DNA of 64,000 nucleotides from positions 623,213-687,212 of the forward strand of contig NW_003314322.1 of the NCBI RefSeq assembly GCF_000143415.4, in the 5' to 3' direction. Positions 52,557 through 61,765 of this stretch are shown here, piece by piece (position 1 is the stretch's first letter; every line of letters starts with the position of its first letter). A program made the translations under genes and the position numbers. The stretch comes from Selaginella moellendorffii (taxonomy: Eukaryota > Streptophyta > Lycopodiopsida > Selaginellales > Selaginellaceae). Under the pieces are notes generated by a model. That model was not told the DNA's origin. It saw only the letters and a list, made by a program, of their open reading frames with translations, and made no database searches.

Positions 52557-55505
52557 ATGCGTCTTCCCTGGCGATGGCGCGATCGCCAGGGAAGACCGGT
52601 GATGGCACAACCAATGCAGTGCACAAGGTTTGTCATCTTGCATCGTAGCCATGGATCCGGCGGCGCCCAAATCGAAAATGCTCGTGGCACTGGAATATCA
52701 GCAGAGGCGCGGGATTTCTACGAGAAAATCCGGCTGGCACCGACGATCCCCGGCTACATTGCGGCGATCAAGGCGTGCAGCAGCTCCAGGGATCTCCTCA
52801 CGGGCGACAGGATTCACGGCGACCTCCGCGCCAGCGCGATGATCGACGATCCCTCCTTGGCCAGCAGCTTGGTGGAGATGTATGGGCGATGCGGCAGTGT
52901 AGCACGGGCCCGGGAGGTTTTCGACGCGATCCAGCGTCCCAGCTTGGCTAGCTGGAGCTCCATGGTCATGGCTTGTGCTCACAGTGGACATGGCGAGCTA
53001 GCGCTGGAATTTTTCTCTCGCATGGAAGACCGTGGCCTCCGCCCGGATGCTCGCTGCTTCATCGCTGCTCTTAAAGCTTGTGCCATTCTAGCGGAGAAAG
53101 AGAAGCACGGCACCACCACCGCCGCCGCCGCTGATCCAGCGCGAAGAATCAAGGCCACGACCAAGAAGAGTTTGGAGAGAGGCATGGCTCTCCACTCTCA
53201 GCTCCAAAAGCTCGGACTGGAAGAAGACATCTTCGTGGCGAGCACGCTGGTGGACATGTACGCCAAGTGTGGAAGCATGGCGAGCTCGCGAGCGGTGTTC
53301 GAGAGGATGGCTGCCAGGAACACGGTCGCCTGGAACGCGATCATCATGGGATACGCGCAGGCTGGCGCTGGTTGCGAGGCCCTGGAGCTCTTTGCGAGGA
53401 TGCAGCACGAGGGAACCCTCCCAGACTCGAGAACTTTTGTGGCGGCTTTCAAGGCTTGCATGAGTCTGATGGGAGGAGCGTCGAGGATGGCGGGCTTGAG
53501 CAGAGCTATGGCGATCCACGGCGAGCTCGAGAAGCTGGGACTGGTAGCCTCCAACACGTATCTCGCGAACAGCGTCATGGATATGTACTCCAAGCTGGGA
53601 AGAATGGCGGACGCTCGCAAAGTCTTCGACGGCATGAGGAGCCGGAGTTTGGTGTCGTGGAACACTCTCATCGCCGGCTACGGTCAGAGTGGCGATGGCG
53701 CGGTGGCTCTCGCCATGTTTTCGAGAATGCGGGACGAGGGACTCGAGCCGGACGCGCTGACGTTCATCGCGGTGATCAATGCCTGTGCGCTGCTGGCCGC
53801 TCGCGAAGAAGGTACGCTCGTTGGTCGCAAAGTTGTAAAGCCGGTGTCACTTGCTAAAGGCGTGAGCATCCACTCGCAGGCTGGACGGCACGAGCTGGAG
53901 AACACCTTCGTCGCAAACTCGCTCGTCGACATGTACGCCAAGTGTGGGAGCCTGGACAACGCTCGGCGCGTCTTCGATCGAATGCCCCGGCACACCACCG
54001 TCTCCTGGAACTCGATGATCACGGGGTACGTCCAAGGTGGCGAGCCCGAGACGGCGCTGACGCTGCTGGAGGTGATGCGCGACCGAGGCTTCGTGCCGGA
54101 CGCTCGGACGTATCTCGCGGCCGTGAACGCAGTTGCGAGCCTGGCGGACAGGGAAGAACCCGAGCTAGTCGAGCAGCGTCCCGTGAAGCTGGCGTGCCTG
54201 GAGAGAGGCCTCGAGACGCACTCGCGGCTGGCGAGAGCGGGCTTCCAGTCGGACAAGTTCGTGGCGAGCGCGCTGGTTGACATGTACTCCAAGTGCGGCA
54301 GCATGGCGGACGCGCAGCGAGTCTTCGACCGGATGCCGCACAGAGACTCGGTGTGCTGGACGGTGCTCATCCTCGGCTACGCTTTAAGTGGCGACGAGCA
54401 GGCGGCGCTGGAGCTTCTCTCCCGGATGCACGAGGAAGGATACACTCCGAACGCTCTCACGTACGCTGCGGCGCTCAACGCTTGCATGAGCCTGGCTTCC
54501 AGAGAAGCACCCGGCCGCTGCCTGGAACTAGCTGCGGCGATTCACTCCCAGATCTCCAAGAGCGGCTGCGAGTCGGACGTCCTGGTGGCGAGCACGCTGG
54601 TGGGCATGTACTGCAAGTGTGGGAGCCTGGTGGACGCGCGGAGAGTCTTCGACCGGATGGAGAGGCACGACGTTGTCTCGTGGACGACGCTGATGCTCGG
54701 ATACGTCCAGGCGGAGCAAGCACCGGCTGCGCTGGATCTCTTCTCGCGGATGCAGCAAGTCCAAGGCCTGGTACCCGACGCTCCAACTTACGCCGCCGCG
54801 CTCCGGGCCTGCGGGAGCTCCACGGCTCTGGAGACCGGAAGGGCCATCCACCAGCAGATCCGTCACGCCGAGATGGAAGCCGAGGTGGTCGTCGTGAATT
54901 CTCTGCTGGGCTTCTACGGACGGTGCGGCTGCATGGCGGAAGCTTGCGAAGTTTTCGACTCGGCGGCCAGCGCGGGACGCGACGCCGTGACCTGGAACGC
55001 GATCATCGCTGGCTACTGCCACCAGGGAGACGTAGCCTCGGCTCTCAGGCTCTTCGAGCGGATGCTGGAAGATCACTGGCAGCCGGACGGTGTCACTTTC
55101 CTTTCGCTGCTGACGGCGTGCTGCCATGCCGGGCTGGTGGACAAGGGGAAGGAGTTGTTCCGGCTCATGGTCTCGGACTACGCCATCGTGCCTGGCATCG
55201 AGCACTACAGCTGCGCGGTGGATCTTCTCGGGCGGGCCAACCAGGTGGACGAAGCTCTGGCGGTGGTGACCAGCATCCCCGTGGCACCCGACTTGAAGCT
55301 ATGGATGACAGTGCTGGACGCTTGCGGGAAGTGGAGCAACTGGGAGGCTGGAAGGGTGGCGTTTGAGTCCATCCAGCTGCTGCTGGATCACAGGGATCAC
55401 TCGGCTGCGTACGTGCTGATGTCCCGGACGTATCTTGCGCTGGAGCTGGAAGCGCGAGATCTTGACGAAACTTGGAAGAATGCATCTGTTAGAGAATTTG
55501 CATAG
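52557..55505 (+). CDS. Large PPR protein (PLS type), intronless
   Basis: This is a 982-residue PPR protein. The first ATG of the frame is at 52557 (MRLPWRWRDRQGRP), giving an Arg-rich, targeting-like N terminus. Repeats then run without a break: GYIAAIKACSSSRDLLTGDR, SLVEMYGRCGSVARAREVFD, SLASWSSMVMACAHSGHGEL, and several ASTLVDMYAKCGSM or SALVDMYSKCGSM blocks, each followed by an FxRMxxRxxVxWNxxIxGY repeat. The end has FLSLLTACCHAGLVDKGKEL, GIEHYSCAVDLLGRANQ and LKLWMTVLDACGKW, an E1-like region, and stops after WKNASVREFA; there is no DYW domain. Such proteins bind organellar RNA for editing, splicing or stability; the target is unknown. It is GC-rich and intronless, as lycophyte PPRs often are. 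Confidence 0.93.
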   Translation: MRLPWRWRDRQGRPVMAQPMQCTRFVILHRSHGSGGAQIENARGTGISAEARDFYEKIRLAPTIPGYIAAIKACSSSRDLLTGDRIHGDLRASAMIDDPSLASSLVEMYGRCGSVARAREVFDAIQRPSLASWSSMVMACAHSGHGELALEFFSRMEDRGLRPDARCFIAALKACAILAEKEKHGTTTAAAADPARRIKATTKKSLERGMALHSQLQKLGLEEDIFVASTLVDMYAKCGSMASSRAVFERMAARNTVAWNAIIMGYAQAGAGCEALELFARMQHEGTLPDSRTFVAAFKACMSLMGGASRMAGLSRAMAIHGELEKLGLVASNTYLANSVMDMYSKLGRMADARKVFDGMRSRSLVSWNTLIAGYGQSGDGAVALAMFSRMRDEGLEPDALTFIAVINACALLAAREEGTLVGRKVVKPVSLAKGVSIHSQAGRHELENTFVANSLVDMYAKCGSLDNARRVFDRMPRHTTVSWNSMITGYVQGGEPETALTLLEVMRDRGFVPDARTYLAAVNAVASLADREEPELVEQRPVKLACLERGLETHSRLARAGFQSDKFVASALVDMYSKCGSMADAQRVFDRMPHRDSVCWTVLILGYALSGDEQAALELLSRMHEEGYTPNALTYAAALNACMSLASREAPGRCLELAAAIHSQISKSGCESDVLVASTLVGMYCKCGSLVDARRVFDRMERHDVVSWTTLMLGYVQAEQAPAALDLFSRMQQVQGLVPDAPTYAAALRACGSSTALETGRAIHQQIRHAEMEAEVVVVNSLLGFYGRCGCMAEACEVFDSAASAGRDAVTWNAIIAGYCHQGDVASALRLFERMLEDHWQPDGVTFLSLLTACCHAGLVDKGKELFRLMVSDYAIVPGIEHYSCAVDLLGRANQVDEALAVVTSIPVAPDLKLWMTVLDACGKWSNWEAGRVAFESIQLLLDHRDHSAAYVLMSRTYLALELEARDLDETWKNASVREFA
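52561..52596. repeat. Perfect 15-bp inverted repeat at the PPR start codon
   Basis: GTCTTCCCTGGCGAT, loop GGCGCG, ATCGCCAGGGAAGAC. It starts four bases after the chosen ATG, so it would form a strong hairpin in the mRNA at the start of translation. Confidence 0.95.
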
Positions 55506-55728
55506 AAAAACTAACTTGATTATGATATCACAAAGATGTCGGCCTTTTCTAGTGTTCGTCGTTTCTCGCGTATTATTTTACTCCGCTCCATCCTTATGGG
55601 AGTCACGAGTTCTCTTTCGAGTATTGTACACCTGAGAGAAAAGAAGACCCCCTTAGAAGCACGAATTGGAGAAAAGGAAAGAGATATGTTTACCTCTGAA
55701 GAGAGCCTTTCGAAACATTACAAGACGA

Positions 55729-58700
55729 CTACTCTAGCTTCGGACGCTTCGGCGCGGGAGACTGAGGGTCGGATGGAAGGATATTTTGGTCGCCATTCGT
55801 TGCGTCCTGGTCGAGCGTGGCATCGTTGCTCGGTGGGGAGTCATCGTTGTTCGCTGCATCGGTGTTGGTGTTGCTTAACGCCCCGGTGACAAACGAGTCG
55901 CTCATTAGTGAGGGCTCTTGAAACTCAAGCCTTCGCCTGCGGGGAACGATGAAGTTACAAGGGCCAACCAAATCGATGTGAGCAACTTACCCGTTTGATA
56001 GATTTAGGCGACAGTTGATGACGGTAAGGTCCTTGGAGGGGCTTTGATAAGCGTGAGTGCTTTCACCCACGCACGCATACAAGCTTCTGGAATGAGGAGA
56101 CATGATGTTTTCAACCTGTTGATGGAAACCGATCATTAGTTACAATGAAAAATGCAAAAAGACCCGACTCAGACCTTGGTGTTTCGAAGAGGTGAGACAA
56201 AGACGTTGTGCCTGGCAGATACTTTTCTCGGAGACATATCGGGAATCGCTGGGAACACCGATGGCCTCGGGGGAGAGCTGGGTGCTACGTATCAGAAAAC
56301 CAGAGCTCAGAAATTACGAATACGCAAATTCACAAACTACCTTCGTCTGTCGCAGTGCCTTTGCCTGCCACCATGGATGCGGGTCGTGCAGCGATGTTCA
56401 TTAAAAAGGCCTTCGTTGCAGGAACATAGATTTCATTGTAAAATTTTATGATATCCCCCATGTCTGTTCTCTGTCAAACACAAACAGCAAAAAGTTTAAC
56501 GCACACGAACCCAATAAATCTATTTACCCCACGCCGCTGTTCAAGATAGACATTCCTGAAAACATGGTTTCTGCTTTGAGGCTGTTTCCGATATTGGAAA
56601 ATGATGTCCCTGAATGTCACGTTGAGCTTCATAACCTGCACTTATACGCATGAGAAGAAACACATGCTGACAACAATCCTAACCTTGCATACGCCATACA
56701 TGCTACACAATATTATTTGATCAATATGCCGGTTGAAGAAGATGGTAGTCCGGTTCAGTGCATACTCGAAGACCTGGAAGATTTGCTCAACCACATGACT
56801 AGGCTGTGAAAGACGTTCACATAGAACTTTGATTCGGCTAGCAGCGAGCTTCAACACCTGCGGGCCGAAACACCCAGTCAAAACCAAATGCTAATGTTTG
56901 TAGCGCTCCACCTTTTGAAAAAACACGTTCATCACGGCCTCTGCACACGTTTCTCCAGAAGCATGAGGATTCGGTTTCTGAGGACTGAAGGAGGAATTGT
57001 CAGTACAACGTCCAAAAAGAAGTCCTTTCATGTACCTTGCAAATACAGATTGAAGATGGAAAAGGTTCCGTTTTCCCGAACCCGAGTTGAAAGCTGAAAA
57101 TGCAGACGGCCTTTCCTTGACCGGGGATGGTATACAAGTTAGTGTTTGCTCCCCGGACAACAACGGCTCTCTATCTGGAGAATTTGCATCTGGAAACAAT
57201 AAAGTTAGCATGAATTCGGCTAAGTAAATAGAACTCACCAGGCATATCTTCTCCTTTGGACTCCCGTCGTGAAGACAATGTCTCCAACGATGGCATTGGC
57301 TCAGCCATAAGTTCTAGGCGCCTTATTTCGTCTCCAAACCTTGGCCGTGCGACAATAAGTGAGTTGTACATCGACGAGCCCTTCTCCCAAGCCATGCTTT
57401 CCAGAAGTCGCTCTTCAATGGAATTTAAGTGCCGCTTGAGTTCCCTTGGAAGAGTTTCTTCGTGTCTGACGAAAGACTCTATCACTTTGCTCATGTCGAA
57501 TGCGGTTATCCCAGTCGGTCCTAGAACAGCAGGAAACGACAGAATAACCGTCTTGTGAGTCGCTAGGACCAACTCTCCCGAGCAAGCCAGCATACACCGA
57601 TGGAACTTCTCGCTTGTCAACACGGACGTCAAATTCTTACTTTGCAGCCTCAAAGACTCGGCGTGGCAGAGTGCAGTTAAAACTCTGTAGTAAAGCTTGG
57701 AAGCCTCGGACCTTCTCTGCACTGCCCATTCCAAACTTCCACTGCTATGGAGAGTGGCTTTCCAGCTACCAGGAGAATAGATGGGAAATATTGCCTCAAG
57801 TATAACCTTAGCCCTGTGTGTCACCTCCTCCGTTATGTCCCGGTCACAGGATCTAAGATACTCCAATAACTCTGTGCTTGGCTCTGAAGGCAATGGTGCT
57901 ATAACAGTTCGTAACCACTTTGCTGTTGTCATTGTTACGCTGACAGGTGTTGGTGGTGGCATCTTAGCTGCCGTAATCATAGCCAGTGAAGAGCGTGGTG
58001 AGGACGTCGAAGACAAAGTTTGTTGCAAAGAAGACACTTGAGCATCTTTCTCCCGGTGCTGTAAGCAGAAAGGTGTCAAAAGTTTTCATTTAGAAAAACG
58101 AATAACGTACCAACAGAGTAAGGCTAGGCTCTGCAAAGAGCTCGTATCCTTCCTCTCCACTGGATTCATATTGTTTCTCCAATGTTAGCAAATTTGCAGC
58201 AATCATATTATCTTCCATCAGTCCTTCAAAGTAGACTAGACCATCTGGAAAAAAAAGATGATCAAAACCGGAACCTCAGTTCAAATATATTACCAGAACT
58301 GAAACCTTGCAAATTGCTGACAGAACTGCAGTCACTCGTACTAGGTAAGTTCGGAAAAATGCTGGAAATCATGTCTTGTATATTCTTCAGCACGGACATA
58401 ACATCTTTTTCATCAGCCTCTCCCACACTGCAGAGAGAGGATATAAGTTTAACACCATCCGCATCTCTTTTCGCTGGAAACGAGATCAGTCAATTTGGTG
58501 CGAATAAAGGCACGAGCAAAACGTACGAAATAGAGACTTGTTCTCCAGAGAATAAGATCTCAAGGACGCTGGCATATGAACGATCATGACGGCCTGTTTG
58601 TGAGAAAGTCAGATGACGAAGATTCAACGTTGGCAGAATGGCTTACCACGACACCCAGGAGTGCGTTCGTACATGTTACAAGGTCAGGAAACCGACCAAG

Positions 58701-59568
58701 AACGTGAACCCTAGCAGCCAGAAAGAGAAACCATCCAAACCTCTGATGGATGCTTATTTCATCGCTTTCAGACTCCGCGGGCTCAAAATATTGTGGAAAG
58801 GTCCTCTTATAATAGCTGCAGACATATCGTCAGAACCAGGAACTTAAAACCATACGAATCATCGCTCACTTGAACAGAACCATCAGGTGCACAAAAGTTG
58901 CCTGGTCTTCCTTAGCCTGACAGAAGGTACAAAGCAATCAATACGCCAGTAGAAGAGAAACTGTATACCTGAAGATCGCCTTGGAATTCTGCCCCGTAAA
59001 CGCTCTTCAAGGTTGGCGCACATTTCTTTAAGAACTGTGTGATCTCCCGGAAAAATTCCACAACACTGTTCATTGTCATGTTAGGAACGAAAGGAAAAGA
59101 AAAAAAAATAAGGAGACGCACCTCAGGTTGGTCACACGAAGAACTTGCGTGAGTGTGAAGATAGGAACCTCTCTTCTATCCAGCTTCTTCACGACGTAAA
59201 GAATTCCCGCCATCCATATACGCTCGGCCTCATCGACCTAAAAGAAAAACGTTAATAAAACATTAAAAAAGAGGAAAGTGTGTTACCGAGCCACCGAGCA
59301 GTGACGAATCCCGCAGTGGAGCGACCAAACCATACAGCCTTAGCGCCTTCTCCAGAGAAATCTCGTCGAGGGATAGCCTTGTCTGCCAGATTCCCAGGAG
59401 AATGGAAGAATTCAGCAATCTAAACGGCAAATCCAAGTAATTCAGACCTCGCAGAACTCCCTGAATCGAGCCTCGCCATCCAGCGCCGCGCCGTTGCCAT
59501 TAGACGCGGCGGCAGGGGAAGCAGCGGCAGCGCCAGCACTCGATCGCGCTTGTTCCTCGCCCGGCATT
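55729..59568 (-). CDS. RBR: Retinoblastoma-related protein
   Basis: The plant retinoblastoma homolog represses E2F-driven S-phase genes and guides cell differentiation in the nucleus. It is a many-exon gene on the minus strand. The start [20 protein letters not shown] (59568) leads to FREFCE. The N-terminal cyclin-like domain runs through 59,500-58,100. The pocket A start is clear: [20 protein letters not shown], then [10 protein letters not shown] and [10 protein letters not shown] (about 57,950-57,780). Pocket B follows with [29 protein letters not shown] and [19 protein letters not shown] (about 56,840-56,690). The C-terminal part has [12 protein letters not shown] and ends PAPKRPKLE at 55729. 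Inner exon borders were not all checked. A single full-length copy is seen. Confidence 0.9.
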
Positions 59569-59831
59569 CTACCCTACTGCCGTCCTAGCGGCACCTGGAA
59601 ATTCCAGCCCCGGATCTAGCTAGGAGACGCCACAACGAAGAACCCTAGAGAGCTAAGCGAGGGAAATGAAGCAACATGGCGGGAAAGAACCGACCTACTC
59701 GGCAAGCGTGCATAAGAAGCTTGCGTGAGAGAAAAAATAAAGGAGTTTGTTGGAATATTCGTTGAACACTCATTGACAAAAATATTTAAAGGAAACTCTC
59801 TCATTTAATCTCTTTTGACTTATTTTTTCCG

Positions 59832-61601
59832 TTAAACTGATACCGCAGGGATGTCGATGGTCATGCCGGCTTGGATTTGTCCCCAGCCGATCAAACGCCA
59901 GTGCTTCTCCACTCTCCGGCTCAATGCCACTTTCTCGCCTTTGCTCGTGCAAACCGGGGACGTGAGTTGGAGCTTGGCCAGATCGTTCTTCACGGCCAGG
60001 ACGCGAGCTCCCGTCGACATTGATCCGATGTTGAGCATCAACATCTCTCCTTTGGCGAGCTTGGAGACCTTCTCTTGCTTCTCCGACCCTTTAGTTCTTA
60101 CTCCCAGGAGCCGACGCAATAGAAAGAAGTTCACCTGAAAGTTTAAACCAGCTTAGCTCCCCTCTTCTCAAAGCAAAGCAAAAGCGAGTACCTCGAGCTC
60201 TACAAACACGTCCGGAAGAGCTCCCACTTCTCCAAGCACCTGACCGACGAGTCTGTCAGCCCGAGTGAGCGTCGGATCGATCGTCGTGCCGACACCGATG
60301 AGGCCTCCAGGCACCGCGAACTGGAGCTCGTTCTGCTCCGCAAAGAGCGAGACGATTCGGGAGAAGATCGGTGTGCATTTGATGTTTCCTTTGTCATCCT
60401 TTGCCACGATCCCGGGACGGACTTCCACCTTCTGTCCCAGCTTTAGAACACCCTGGACGAGGAAACGCGAAAACGAGTGAGTAGTTGCAGCTGCAAGTTT
60501 TAGATTTTACACGTACCCTGAGAATACTCCCGCCAGCCACTCCGCCCTTGATTTCGTCCACCTCCGCTCCCGGCTTGTTCACGTCGAAAGATCTGATGAC
60601 AATCATGTTTGGTGGGGAGATGAAGTCACGCTCCGGAATGGGAATCTTCTTCACGATGTATTCACAAACAACGTCGACGTTGTACTTGAGTTGCGCTGAA
60701 ACAGGCACCACTGGAGCGTTATCGGCGACGGTGCCCTGCAGAGCCGAAACTAAGAACGGTGTCTGCAAGGAGGAAAGAAAACGAGCGGACATACCTGGAT
60801 AAACTTCTTGATGGCATCATATTGGTTAAGTGCCACGCTTTCCTGGATCAAGTCGATCTTGTTTTGGAGAATGATAATGTGCTTTAAGCGCATGATCTCC
60901 ACAGCCGCAAGATGCTCGGAAGTTTGCGGCTGCGGGCAGCTTTCGTTGCTGGCAATCAAAAGCAAAGCGCCGTCCATGATCGCAGCACCATTAAGCATCG
61001 TAGCCATGAGAATATCATGTCCCTGAAAGTCTTCGTAAGAACAGCTAGAAGAAAACGAAAACTACGACGAACTTACAGGACAATCCACGAAAGACACATG
61101 CCTCTTGAGCACCATCCGGCAGTTCTCGAATCCAGGAACGTCACAAAAGGGACTATCTTCCTTGCCACTCCCGTAAGCTCTTCAGCACACGGCATAGACT
61201 TTAGAACATAGAGAAGATTTCTACAAAGCGCATACTTGTAGCATTTCGGCCGAGGGCATCGCTCGTCTTCACACATGTAAATCTTCGCATTCGCATAGCC
61301 GAGCTTGATTGTGATGTTACGCTCCAATTCATTCTTGAAGCGGACAGTCTGAGAAGCAGAACAAAGAATCAAACAAAGAAAACAACATCAACTCGGCACT
61401 GGAGACACAAAACAAGCTCTAGATCACCTGGACGCCAGAGATCGCCTTGACGACTGTGGATTTGCCGTGCGCCACATGCCCAATGGTGCCGATATTGATC
61501 GTGGCTTGCCTCGAGATGACCTCTGGCGACTGTGGAGTGAGCTTCGCTGCATCCAGCTTTGACAAATCTTGCTCCGTCAATGCTCGCCGCGACGACGACA
61601 T
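59832..61601 (-). CDS. EIF2G: Translation initiation factor eIF2 gamma subunit
   Basis: This is the GTP-binding core subunit of eIF2, which delivers initiator tRNA-Met to the 40S ribosome. Exon 1 starts [20 protein letters not shown] (61601) and holds G1 in [20 protein letters not shown]. Next are [20 protein letters not shown] and the Cys-containing insert [16 protein letters not shown] (zinc-binding-like), then G3 in [17 protein letters not shown] and G4 in [11 protein letters not shown]. Domain II includes [20 protein letters not shown]. Domain III ends [20 protein letters not shown] then AVSV and TAA at 59832. There are about eight exons; its length and all motifs fit a functional gene. 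It diverges from the RNase Z gene across 164 bp. Confidence 0.96.
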
Positions 61602-61765
61602 TGTGCCCTGCCGCGCTTGCGCCGCCTGTCCGAAATGCCCGAACCACAAAACCCTCTGCTCTGTTTGCCCTAATTCCCAAGAACCCTAGTTCTTTGTATG
61701 CCGTTGGATCATAGCCCTAACCTTTCGACATTTCTTGGCCGTGGGATCTTTCCTTTTGGGCTCAA
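61602..61765. promoter_or_regulatory. Shared divergent promoter, eIF2-gamma / RNase Z
   Basis: The 164 bp between opposite start codons contains telo-box-like AAGAACCCTAGTT (about 61679) and CATAGCCCTAACC (about 61713). Divergent use is inferred from gene arrangement. Confidence 0.5.

Noticed and set aside
52309-52626. Longer first exon for the DCC gene (start at 52626)
   Set aside because: It would overlap the divergent PPR coding start and gives no transit peptide; the start at 52493 with the tttcccag acceptor keeps phase and gives a clear targeting sequence.
53684-54370. 228-codon minus-strand frame, and other long antisense frames within the 52.5-55.5 kb PPR gene
   Set aside because: They are antisense shadows of the repeated PPR codons, with no independent features.
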